The position numbers and the translations under genes are program-made. From the NCBI GenBank assembly GCA_003212115.1, contig QCQS01000008.1, forward strand, positions 1-22,357: DNA of 22,357 nt, given 5' to 3'. Of the stretch, positions 6,771 to 14,627 are shown piece after piece; position 1 is the stretch's first letter; each line of letters begins with the position of its first letter. The notes beneath the pieces are model-generated. The model had not been told where the DNA came from and ran no database searches. It was given only the letters and a program-made list of their open reading frames with translations. The DNA is from Prochlorococcus sp. AG-455-E15. Lineage in GTDB: Bacteria > Cyanobacteriota > Cyanobacteriia > PCC-6307 > Cyanobiaceae.

Positions 6771-8219
6771 CTAATCAAAAGGTAGCATATAGTTAATTTG
6801 TTTTGAGGGTTGAATGTTTCGCAAAAGTAATCTTCCCCAGTTTCTTTTATTTGCTCTTCCATCTAGGATTATTAACTTACCTGAATTTCTTCTTAAAGGA
6901 GAAATAGATCTTTCAAGTTTAATTCTAGCTTGAGGAAGAAAGAAGTCTCTAAACCAATCTTGAGAAAGTTTCTTTTTATAAGAGACAGTAATTGCATTAA
7001 TGGGTTCTGACATATTCGGAATCGGAAGTAAAGGAATGATAATTTGTTCTGGAATTTGAATTAAATAAGAATTCATAATCCACCAGTCAAAACTAGAGCA
7101 AAGGATTTCATTTCTACCTAAGGGAATTGTCTGTAGCAATACTCTCTTCCCGTAAATAGAAGCTAATTCTGTAGCAAGATTAGTTTTTAAATCAATATCA
7201 TCAGACAACACTAAAGTTAAACCCTTTCTAAAAAGTATTAACTTTTTGCATTTGTCCAAGATTGAATTGGTAAAAAGAGGATTATTAGGAAGCAACTGTT
7301 TAGAGGGTATATATAAAGAAATCTTTTTCTCTTCAAAATTACTCTTAAAATTAATCACCAAGTCAATATCTAAACTATGCTTTTTAAAATACATTTGAAA
7401 AAAATTATCTTTTCTCAATGCTGATAAAAAAACGAATTTATTATTTGAAAAAAATTCCTTAATTTGAAAAAGTTCATCTATTGGCTGCAAATACAAATTC
7501 CAATCTAAATTTGTATCGTTTAACTTTACCCAGCATGCCCAACCTTGAGATAATGCTTTGTTGACGCTTAAAAATTTATCAGAAAAAAAAGAATTTTCAT
7601 GAAAAAAGTTTGACAAGAAACTAATTTCTTTTTCATCTAAATTGATATAACTATTTCCTAAGGTCTTTCTCAAGAGGAATTTATTCTTCAACGAATCATA
7701 TATTTTTATAAATTTTTGATTGATTAATTCAAATTCTTTAAAATTTTTTGTCCAATCTTTTTTAAGTAAAGAAATCCTAAAATGATTTTTTAAATCCTGT
7801 TTTATATCCTCAATTCCTGAATAAACTATTCGATGATTTTTAAGATTACGAGAATTGGGATCATTAAGAAAATTTTGGATAGTTATCAAGTGAACATGAT
7901 GATTTGCAAAAATAAATTGATCATTTTTCAAAATAAAATTAAAACCTAGATTTTTGAATGAATCAATCTGAAATTGGCTTATAAATTGGATTTTTTCTTT
8001 AGATAAAATAAAAGTTGAATCCTCTTCCTTTAAAAATAAAGAAATCAAAATTGGAGATAACCAATCATAGCTGGAGAAAATTTCTGAATTAATTAGATAG
8101 GTAGAATCATTTTCAATACATTTGGCAACTATCCTCCCAAAAGAATATATGTGCTTCCAATTAATACTTTGATCTCTCAAAAAATTTTTCAAATATTGAT
8201 GACTTAAAATTTCAAGCAT
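6771..8219 (-). CDS. Degenerate DinG-like superfamily II helicase relative
   Basis: The 482-residue protein has a C-terminal segment resembling the helicase C domain of DinG/XPD-type enzymes: WFRDFFLPQARIKLER (from about residue 422) and SGKLIILDGRANKRNWGRLLL (about 446-466), which matches the family pattern LP.A...LxQxxGRLIR...D.G...ilD.R...YG. The catalytic features are not seen. There is no Walker A (GxxxxGKT) in the N-terminal half and no DEAH box, and the motif VI region reads ERSISPLRR instead of QxxGRxIR. It is very rich in Lys, Phe, Ile and Asn. I infer a non-ATPase relative, possibly with a structural role in DNA repair given its position two genes from recA. The homology is distant and could be wrong. 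Confidence 0.55.
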   Translation of the reverse strand: MLEILSHQYLKNFLRDQSINWKHIYSFGRIVAKCIENDSTYLINSEIFSSYDWLSPILISLFLKEEDSTFILSKEKIQFISQFQIDSFKNLGFNFILKNDQFIFANHHVHLITIQNFLNDPNSRNLKNHRIVYSGIEDIKQDLKNHFRISLLKKDWTKNFKEFELINQKFIKIYDSLKNKFLLRKTLGNSYINLDEKEISFLSNFFHENSFFSDKFLSVNKALSQGWACWVKLNDTNLDWNLYLQPIDELFQIKEFFSNNKFVFLSALRKDNFFQMYFKKHSLDIDLVINFKSNFEEKKISLYIPSKQLLPNNPLFTNSILDKCKKLILFRKGLTLVLSDDIDLKTNLATELASIYGKRVLLQTIPLGRNEILCSSFDWWIMNSYLIQIPEQIIIPLLPIPNMSEPINAITVSYKKKLSQDWFRDFFLPQARIKLERSISPLRRNSGKLIILDGRANKRNWGRLLLRNIQPSKQINYMLPFD

Positions 8220-8314
8220 TTATAATTAATTTAATTTCAAAAACATGCAAAATTTATGAACCTAATATACAAAAAATTGGTATCAATAAAAGAGGGTCTT
8301 CAATTAATTAATTT

Positions 8315-9154
8315 ATGAAAATTGGAATAGTAGGATTAGGATTAATTGGTGGTTCTTTAGGATTAAAACTCCAAAGTCTAAATCATACAATTTATGGAAT
8401 AGCAAATAATGAATTTAATGAAAAAAAAGCTAAGGATAAAAAACTTGCAAATTTTGTTAGCTGTGATCTGAGCTTACTAAAAAAATGTGAGCTAATAATT
8501 TTGGCATTACCTATCAAAGATTTGATCAGTCCTTCGCAACAATTAGTAGCATCAATACCTCAGCAAACAATATTAACTGATGTAGGGTCTGTAAAAGAGC
8601 CAGTTGTAAATACATGGGAAAATTCACATCCTCTATTTATTGGATCTCATCCAATGGCAGGCACAGAAAAAAAAGGAGTTGATTCAGGTTTTGAAGGTCT
8701 TTTTAAAAATGCAAAATGGATTATTACCCCAACTCAAAATAGTGATTTAAATTCAGTCAGAACTATTTCCAAGCTCATAAAATCAATGGATTGTGAAATT
8801 TGCCAAGCTTCGCCAAAAGAGCATGATGAAGCAGTATCTCTAATTTCTCATTTGCCTATATTTTTAGCTTCCGCCCTCATAGAAACTGCGCAAACAAAAA
8901 ATAATCAATCTTTATTAGATCTATCGCAAAAATTAGCTGCTACAGGATTTGCTGACACTTCGAGAGTTGGCGGAGGCAATGAACAACTAGGCCTAGATTT
9001 AGCTATTAATAATCAGATTAATGTTTTAAATTCCATAAATCATTTTAAAAATAAGCTGAATATACTGGAATCTCTTATTAAAGAAAAAAATTGGGATTTA
9101 CTTTCTAAAAAACTTGCTGAAGCAAAAGAAAACAGACAAAATTTTATAAACTAA
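8315..9154 (+). CDS. tyrA: Prephenate/arogenate dehydrogenase
   Basis: The 279-residue protein is TyrA, which makes tyrosine precursors by NAD(P)-dependent oxidative decarboxylation. Known cyanobacterial forms prefer arogenate and NADP. The dinucleotide fold is marked by VGLGLIGGSLGL at residues 6-17, and the substrate region has SHPMAGTEKKGVDSGFEGLF with the catalytic histidine. The C-terminal half shows EHDEAVSLISHLPIFLASAL and FADTSRVGGGNEQLG, as in the family. There is no chorismate mutase or ACT domain. It is divergent from the DinG-like gene (95-bp spacer), and its 3' end overlaps the convergent crtD by 11 bp. Confidence 0.92.
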   Translation: MKIGIVGLGLIGGSLGLKLQSLNHTIYGIANNEFNEKKAKDKKLANFVSCDLSLLKKCELIILALPIKDLISPSQQLVASIPQQTILTDVGSVKEPVVNTWENSHPLFIGSHPMAGTEKKGVDSGFEGLFKNAKWIITPTQNSDLNSVRTISKLIKSMDCEICQASPKEHDEAVSLISHLPIFLASALIETAQTKNNQSLLDLSQKLAATGFADTSRVGGGNEQLGLDLAINNQINVLNSINHFKNKLNILESLIKEKNWDLLSKKLAEAKENRQNFIN

Positions 9155-10649
9155 AATTTTTTATACCTTTCGAAGCTAGAATTTGCCTTGAAACCATTAA
9201 TGCAGACTGACTAACACCTGCAGTCCCCTCTCCTGGATAAATCGAATCTCCACATAACCATAAACCTTCAAAAGGTGTCCTACTTGATAATCCAAATAAG
9301 CCAAAAATATCTGGATTTTGACCAAGCCCGCCTACTATTCCATTAGGTCTTTTTGTCCATTTTTCAAAGCCCAATGGAGTTGCTAATTCTCTATGTAGCC
9401 ATTTTTCAGGATCAATATCAAACTGACTTTCCAATTCAAGGGATATTTTTTTCATGAAACCATTTTTTTTCTTTAAGTAAGTTTGTTTATCTAGATCAAC
9501 CCAATCTTTAGTTTTGGTAAAGATACTGGCAATTAAAGTAACCTCACCTTTTGGCGCTCTTCCATCACCATCATCACTAATTGATACAAATAACGAACAA
9601 AATTCTTTTGAAACAAATTGATAATGATTGGAGAATGTTTTTTTAATATGTTCCTTTTTTAATGCTGAATAAAAAACTACAGCTCCACTTGGATCAGGTA
9701 AATTATTAAGTCGATTTTTATAATTTTTTTTTCTTTCTAAAGGATCTTTCAAATGCTTGAGCAAAGATTGTGGAGGTGCGGTATAAATCACATCTTTTGC
9801 TTGATAAATAAATGATTTTTTTTTCGAATTAGCAGATAGTTGCCAACACATATTTACTTCGTCAAAAGTTATAGAATTCACTTCTTGTCCAAAAATTAAA
9901 TTAACTCCAGTTTTAATTAATGAACTTTCTAATGATTCACTTAAAGACTGCATAGATTTTTTAAGATGCCACAGACCATGTGGCTGTTGACACATCTGAA
10001 GAACAGTAGATCCATATAATGCTGCAGTACTATAAACGTCCTCTTGAGAATAAAGTTTTAGTTGAAGATTTAAGAATTTAATCAAGCGCTCATTCTTGGA
10101 TAATCCACATATCCGCAATAGATCAAAAATAGTAGATTTAAGTAAGATACCTGTGACAAGGTTTGAAGGTACTAGTGCTTTGAGAAGTTGAGAAAAATCC
10201 CAAAAATTACTTATTGGTAATACAGGATTATTATTAGCAAATATCCAATTACTTTCATGTATTAGGGTACAAAGATTCCAAAATCTTTGACTCCCAGGAA
10301 ACTGCATTTCTCGTTCAGCAATCCATTTACTTTTTTCATACCAAATAGGTATAGGATTACCACCATCATTCAAGTCAACAATGCAAGCAGGGTCTAAAAT
10401 TGTGGCTTCTGGGGATGGAATATCTAAAAAATCAAAAATTCTAGAATGTATTCCTCCCTTCTCTAAACCAGCAACCTGAGTTGCTCCAACATCGAAAGTA
10501 TAATTCTTTCTTTTAAAAGTACCGGCACATCCTCCGGCTTGAGTATGAGATTCGATTAAAGTCACTGATAAGCCTTGTTTTGATAAAATCGCTGCAGAAG
10601 TTAGTCCTGCTATACCGGCGCCTACAACAATAACTTCAGACTTTTTCAT
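9144..10649 (-). CDS. crtD: Carotenoid desaturase of the CrtD (C-3',4') type
   Basis: The 501-residue protein is a phytoene-desaturase-like FAD flavoenzyme. The N-terminal Rossmann motif VVGAGIAGL lies at residues 8-16, followed by GGCAGTFKRKNYTFDVGATQ. The C terminus carries the second FAD motif GLWLCGDSIYPGEGTAGVSQSAL. The blocks QVAGLEKGGIHSR, QLKLYSQEDVYSTAALYGSTVLQM and PHGLWHLKKSMQ fit the cyanobacterial CrtD-like subfamily rather than the CrtH isomerase. The exact substrate in an organism without myxoxanthophyll is unclear, so the symbol rests on family resemblance. Its start codon lies four bases from that of the divergent kinase-like gene. Confidence 0.8.
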   Translation of the reverse strand: MKKSEVIVVGAGIAGLTSAAILSKQGLSVTLIESHTQAGGCAGTFKRKNYTFDVGATQVAGLEKGGIHSRIFDFLDIPSPEATILDPACIVDLNDGGNPIPIWYEKSKWIAEREMQFPGSQRFWNLCTLIHESNWIFANNNPVLPISNFWDFSQLLKALVPSNLVTGILLKSTIFDLLRICGLSKNERLIKFLNLQLKLYSQEDVYSTAALYGSTVLQMCQQPHGLWHLKKSMQSLSESLESSLIKTGVNLIFGQEVNSITFDEVNMCWQLSANSKKKSFIYQAKDVIYTAPPQSLLKHLKDPLERKKNYKNRLNNLPDPSGAVVFYSALKKEHIKKTFSNHYQFVSKEFCSLFVSISDDGDGRAPKGEVTLIASIFTKTKDWVDLDKQTYLKKKNGFMKKISLELESQFDIDPEKWLHRELATPLGFEKWTKRPNGIVGGLGQNPDIFGLFGLSSRTPFEGLWLCGDSIYPGEGTAGVSQSALMVSRQILASKGIKNFSL

Positions 10650-10653
10650 TAAA

Positions 10654-11532
10654 ATGCAAAAATTATCTTCTATTGAAATTAACGAAATTTGTGAAGAATT
10701 AGGTGAAACCTTTCCAAAAAGTATTGAACAAGTACATGGTGGCGATATTCATAATGCATGGCGAATAGAATTCTCAAACAAAAAGTTATTCCTTAAAAGA
10801 AATATTAGAAATAAAAAATTTCTTGAATTTGAGAAATATTGTCTCCAAAATTTGAGAAAATATATTAACCAAGAAAACTTAGTTATTCCTGAAGTTATTG
10901 CATATAAAAATATAAAAAATATAGAGATTCTTTTAATTGAATGGATAGATATGCATAACTTTGACCAAAAAAAACTTGGAAAAGGTTTAGGTGAATTGCA
11001 CTTGAAATCAGCTGAATCTAACCCCAAAATGTTTGGGTTTCCAGTTGAGGGTTTTATCGGAACTACAGATCAGAAAAAAGGCTTGGAAGATAATTGGATA
11101 GATTGTTTTTTAAACTTAAGGATAATACCTCAATTATTAAGTCTTAAATCGAGAATTTTAGATAGAGAAATTTTAAATAAAGTTAAAGAAAAAATTAAAT
11201 TAGAATTGCTTAATCACAAACCAATAAATGCTCTAGTTCATGGTGATTTATGGTCAGGCAATGCAGGAATAGACAAAAATGGAAAGGGGGTTATATTTGA
11301 CCCTGCATCTTGGTGGGCAGATAATGAAGTAGATATAGCTATGACAAAACTATTTGGAGGTTTTAGAAAAGAATTCTATGAAGAATACCATAGAATTTTT
11401 CCTATAAAAGACGGATTTGAAAAAAGAATTATTATTTATAATTTTTATCACATATTGAATCACGCCAATATGTTTGGAGGAGGGTACTTAAACCAAGTTC
11501 AAGATTACGTAAAAGCAATTCTTAATATGTAA
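10654..11532 (+). CDS. Fructosamine kinase family protein
   Basis: The 292-residue protein belongs to the fructosamine/ribulosamine-3-kinase family, which phosphorylates sugars attached to amines so that the glycation adduct falls off. Kinase-fold features are the N-terminal GGDIHNAWRI (29-38) and FLKRN with K48 as the ATP-contacting lysine, the catalytic loop LVHGDLWSGN (194-203, D198), the metal-binding VIFDPASWWADNEVDIAM (213-230, D216), and C-terminal HANMFGGGY. Length is normal. It is probably a protein-repair enzyme, but its physiological substrate is unproven in bacteria. It converges on the CAAD gene with a 7-bp gap. Confidence 0.88.
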   Translation: MQKLSSIEINEICEELGETFPKSIEQVHGGDIHNAWRIEFSNKKLFLKRNIRNKKFLEFEKYCLQNLRKYINQENLVIPEVIAYKNIKNIEILLIEWIDMHNFDQKKLGKGLGELHLKSAESNPKMFGFPVEGFIGTTDQKKGLEDNWIDCFLNLRIIPQLLSLKSRILDREILNKVKEKIKLELLNHKPINALVHGDLWSGNAGIDKNGKGVIFDPASWWADNEVDIAMTKLFGGFRKEFYEEYHRIFPIKDGFEKRIIIYNFYHILNHANMFGGGYLNQVQDYVKAILNM

Positions 11533-11539
11533 TCTTTGA

Positions 11540-11905
11540 CTACCCTAAATATGTCTTCTTAAGATTTTGTACCTTATCTAGAACAGCTTCACGATTTTCG
11601 CTGGTACGAAGATTTTGCCAGCTCCATTGACCGACAACAATAACCCCTAGCAGTTCTAGTAAACCAGGAAGAATTGGGAAAAAGTTTATCGTGTCAATGA
11701 CAACTTTAATTATTATCTGAGCTATTACGACAACAGCAATTATGCCTGCCGCCTTGCCGTACTTGCCCATTTGAGTCCAATCAACATTACCAAGGGTTTC
11801 GTTGACTTTTCCCATAACATCAGAGTACTTCTCTGAAAAACTTTTGGTTTCTGAGCTTGTATCGGAGCCGGAGTCTTGGTTTGACTCTGGAGTGTTATCA
11901 CTCAT
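11540..11905 (-). CDS. CAAD-domain (CURT1-like) thylakoid membrane protein
   Basis: The 121-residue protein has a Ser/Asp/Glu-rich soluble N terminus (1-35), an amphipathic stretch (36-51), two hydrophobic segments at about residues 52-71 and 76-92 linked by the short turn DTINFF, and a charged C-terminal helix (98-119). This is the layout of the CAAD domain, also found in some cyanobacterial aminoacyl-tRNA synthetases and in plant CURT1, which bends thylakoid membranes. The block YGKAAGIIAVVVIAQIIIKV and the ending WQNLRTSENREAVLDKV match that domain as I know it. No enzyme domain is attached. It is likely a thylakoid shape or organisation protein. Confidence 0.75.
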   Translation of the reverse strand: MSDNTPESNQDSGSDTSSETKSFSEKYSDVMGKVNETLGNVDWTQMGKYGKAAGIIAVVVIAQIIIKVVIDTINFFPILPGLLELLGVIVVGQWSWQNLRTSENREAVLDKVQNLKKTYLG

Positions 11906-12199
11906 GAATTCAGTAAACTTAATATATGAACCAGACAGTATCGGAAAAAACGTCTATTGACTACCTTTTTGTTGTGCAAAATTCCGAACCGAAACATTTT
12001 GTATTTCTTTAGAGGCGTTGGTATATATGCTTTCTGAAGATATTTAAACTTAAAATTGATTTATAAAAACTTCACATTATGGTCTAGTTCTAACAAAAAC
12101 ATTAATAAATTAGAGTAATAAGAAAAATTTAAAAGTCTAAAATTTTTATTTAAATTATTATATTTTCATAGTTTATCTCGCAAAAATTAAAGGATTTCA
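11906..12199. other. 294-bp divergent spacer between the CAAD gene and moeB
   Basis: This is the largest spacer in the window. The part next to the CAAD gene (about 11926-12050) is visibly less AT-rich than the part next to moeB (12050-12199), which is almost pure A/T. A 28-codon ORF on the plus strand (11926-12012, ending FVFL then TAG) is open but has no Shine-Dalgarno sequence and no resemblance I recognise. A TTCCGAACCGAA stretch contains CCGAA twice. An AAGGA site at 12190-12194 serves moeB. I cannot assign a function to the rest. Confidence 0.5.
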
Positions 12200-13345
12200 A
12201 TGTCCAAAGATATAAAATTTAATTTCTTAAACTCTGATGAAGAAGAAAGATATCAAAAACATTTTACCCTCAAGGAAATAGGTTATGAGGGCCAACTAAA
12301 TCTTAAAAACAGCTCAGTATTATGCATCGGAGCAGGGGGGCTTGGTTCTTCCGTTTTGATTTATCTAGCTGCAGCAGGAATTGGGAGAATTGGAATAGTT
12401 GATAACGATCAAGTTGAAAAGTCTAATCTCCAGAGACAGATAATTCATGAAACAAATACTATTGGCAATCTTAAAATTGATTCTGCCCGGGAAAGAATTA
12501 AAAAATTCAATCCTAATTGTGAAATATTAACCTTTTCAGAAAGAATAAATCCTAAAAATGCTCTTGAATTAATAGAGGATTTTGATGTTATTTGTGATTG
12601 CTCGGACAACTTTGGCACAAGATATTTAATCAATGATTCATGCCTCATATTAAATAAACCCTTAGTCTATGGAAGTGTACAAGGCTTTGAAGGGCAAGTG
12701 AGTGTTTTCAATTTATATAAAAATAGTCCTAATTTAAGAGACTTACTTCCAGAATCACCTTCAAAAAATGCTGCCCCAAGTTGTGCAGAACACGGGGTTG
12801 TGGGCGTTTCAACAGGTTTAATAGGAATTCTTCAGGTTAATGAGATTATCAAAATCATTTTAAAAAAAGGTGAAATTTTAGATGGGAAAATATTAATTTT
12901 TGATCTATTGAATATGAATATGAAAAAATTACATCTAAAAAGTGAAAAGTTAAATAAACCAATAAAAAATCTGTATCAGTATGAGGTTTTTTATAATAAC
13001 GATGAATATTGTGAGAAAAACGACGAAATTAGCAGTATAAATGCTAATGACTTTAATAGTTTATACAAAGAAAAACCCAACAAAATTCTTTTAATTGATG
13101 TTAGAGAAAATGAAGAATTTTCTTCATCTGCAATAGAAGGATCTATCTCAATTCCCTTAAGTCATTTGAACCACGAATCTGACTTAAAATTTATTCAAAA
13201 AGAAAGTTTAAATAAAGAGGTTTTCACTATTTGTAAATCGGGGAAACGTTCTGAAAAAGCTTCAAGAATCTTGTCTAAATTCAAAATTCAGTCAAAGTCT
13301 ATTGAAGGTGGCATTGAAAAAGTAAAAAAAATATTGTGCAATTAA
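12200..13345 (+). CDS. moeB: MoeB/ThiF-type E1-like adenylyltransferase with C-terminal rhodanese domain
   Basis: The 381-residue protein has an E1-like domain (about 15-250) with the ATP-binding CIGAGGLGSS (42-51), DNDQVEKSNLQRQ (68-80) and DCSDNFGTRYL (133-143), then a rhodanese domain (about 280-380) with active-site CKSGKR at 345-350. Such fusions adenylate the C-terminal glycine of ubiquitin-like sulfur carriers (MoaD, ThiS) and help load sulfur. Both CxxC zinc pairs of classical MoeB are missing: the first site reads SPNLRDLLPE and the second SEKLNKPIKN. Cys195 in PSCAEHGVVG is kept. If this strain lacks molybdopterin synthesis, as many high-light Prochlorococcus do, ThiS is the likelier partner. 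SD AAGGA precedes the ATG. Confidence 0.88.
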   Translation: MSKDIKFNFLNSDEEERYQKHFTLKEIGYEGQLNLKNSSVLCIGAGGLGSSVLIYLAAAGIGRIGIVDNDQVEKSNLQRQIIHETNTIGNLKIDSARERIKKFNPNCEILTFSERINPKNALELIEDFDVICDCSDNFGTRYLINDSCLILNKPLVYGSVQGFEGQVSVFNLYKNSPNLRDLLPESPSKNAAPSCAEHGVVGVSTGLIGILQVNEIIKIILKKGEILDGKILIFDLLNMNMKKLHLKSEKLNKPIKNLYQYEVFYNNDEYCEKNDEISSINANDFNSLYKEKPNKILLIDVRENEEFSSSAIEGSISIPLSHLNHESDLKFIQKESLNKEVFTICKSGKRSEKASRILSKFKIQSKSIEGGIEKVKKILCN

Positions 13346-13358
13346 TTTTTAAGAATAG

Positions 13359-14519
13359 TTAGTAATCTACTCCTCTTTTCAAGTCAACTCCCACGTTTGC
13401 ATAATGCTTATGACAAACCATTTCAGAGTAAACATCAGCTAGTTCAAAGTATGAAGGTTCATTTTTACACCTCCCGGTAATCACAACTTCTGTATCTGCT
13501 GGTTTTTTTAAAAGCGTTTGATGTATTGATTCCACAGGTAGCAATTCTAAATCAACAGTTGGATTCAATTCATCTAAAATGATTGTTTTGTACAAACCAG
13601 ACAAAATAGCAGCTTTAGCAATTTCCCATGCTCTTTCAGCCTCAACATAATCAATTGGTTGTTGCTGACCTCTCCATACGATGGCATCTCTGCCTGAACG
13701 CAAATGATCTACTAAATGAGGGTAACTTTCTCTCAAAGCTTCTATAGCAGCATCTTCGGTATATCCATTACCACCTTTTAACCACTGTAATATTAAAACT
13801 CTATGACTTTTATCTTGAGATATTCCTTTACCGATAGCTTGAAGAGCCTTACCTAGTGCACTTGTGGATTTACCCTTTCCTTCACCTGTATAAATCTCAA
13901 TTCCACCATTAGAACTACTGTGTCTAGTTAGTTCTGATAAATCTCCTATAAAACGTGGTCTCATTTCTGAATGGAGTTGAGATATTCTTACCAAAGAGGG
14001 CGGGGCTGCCCTTCCAGTAATAATTATTTCTAATCCATCTGGACGATTTTGAAGAGAATCAACTACTTCATTGATATCAAGCATTCCTAAATCAAGAACT
14101 GGATTCAACTCATCGAGTACAACCACAGAATAAAGAGAACTAGCAATTGCTCCTTTAGCAATATTCCAACCTCTTTCAGCCTCACCAACATCAAACTTTG
14201 TCACTTGGTCAGCCGTAAAGAATTCGGATCTCCCTGTTCTTACATGGTCAATTAAATGTGGAAACCCTCTTTGTAAAGCCTCTATAGCTGAATCCTCGTC
14301 ATATGACCTCTCAGGGCCTTTTAAAAATCTTAGAAGTAAAACTCTTGACTGTCTTTTTTCGCATATTCCTAGTCCTATTGTCCTTAGAACTACTCCCAAT
14401 GCAGCCTGACTTTTTCCCTTACCTTCTCCATCATAAATATGCAATTGACCTTTTGATCTCTCTTGACTGTCATTTGCTGTGACAATTCCAATTCCTCTAT
14501 TTCTACTCGTATTCGTCAA
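13359..14519 (-). CDS. Tandem-duplicated CobO-like corrinoid adenosyltransferase
   Basis: The 386-residue protein is twice the usual length of CobO/BtuR (about 190-200) and consists of two similar halves, residues 25-190 and 206-386. Each has a P-loop (GEGKGKSQ at 31-38 and GEGKGKST at 212-219), a DEDSAIEAL or TEDAAIEAL block, FPHLIDH or YPHLVDH, VGEAERGW or YVEAERAW, and a Walker B-like VLDELNP or ILDELNP. CobO transfers the adenosyl group of ATP to cob(I)yrinic acid a,c-diamide in (pseudo)cobalamin synthesis. Only the second half keeps the C-terminal block HKHYANVGVDLKRGVDY that corresponds to the substrate-side end of CobO; the first ends RPRFIGDLSELTRHS. It converges on moeB with a 13-bp gap. 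Confidence 0.85.
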   Translation of the reverse strand: MTNTSRNRGIGIVTANDSQERSKGQLHIYDGEGKGKSQAALGVVLRTIGLGICEKRQSRVLLLRFLKGPERSYDEDSAIEALQRGFPHLIDHVRTGRSEFFTADQVTKFDVGEAERGWNIAKGAIASSLYSVVVLDELNPVLDLGMLDINEVVDSLQNRPDGLEIIITGRAAPPSLVRISQLHSEMRPRFIGDLSELTRHSSSNGGIEIYTGEGKGKSTSALGKALQAIGKGISQDKSHRVLILQWLKGGNGYTEDAAIEALRESYPHLVDHLRSGRDAIVWRGQQQPIDYVEAERAWEIAKAAILSGLYKTIILDELNPTVDLELLPVESIHQTLLKKPADTEVVITGRCKNEPSYFELADVYSEMVCHKHYANVGVDLKRGVDY

Positions 14520-14590
14520 TTGAACAAAATTAATAAATTTAATCTAAGATATAGATAATAATATTATTAAAGATTTAATAATAAATTCAA

Positions 14591-14602
14591 CCTATTCATA
14601 GG
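14591..14602. repeat. Short inverted repeat upstream of larE
   Basis: CCTAT-TC-ATAGG is a perfect 5-bp inverted repeat with a 2-bp centre, 25 bases before the likely larE ATG. It stands out as GC-bearing symmetry in an almost pure A/T spacer. It could be an operator or chance. Confidence 0.3.
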
Positions 14603-14627
14603 TAATTTGAATTTTAAAGTAATTAGC

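Noticed and set aside
9144..10649. crtD considered as the carotenoid isomerase CrtH
   Set aside because: The blocks after the FAD motif (QVAGLEKGGIHSR and QLKLYSQEDVYSTAALYG) fit the CrtD-like group better than CrtH.
12445..12648. Minus-strand open frame within moeB
   Set aside because: It lies wholly inside a clear coding region on the other strand; its composition follows that gene and no homology is seen.
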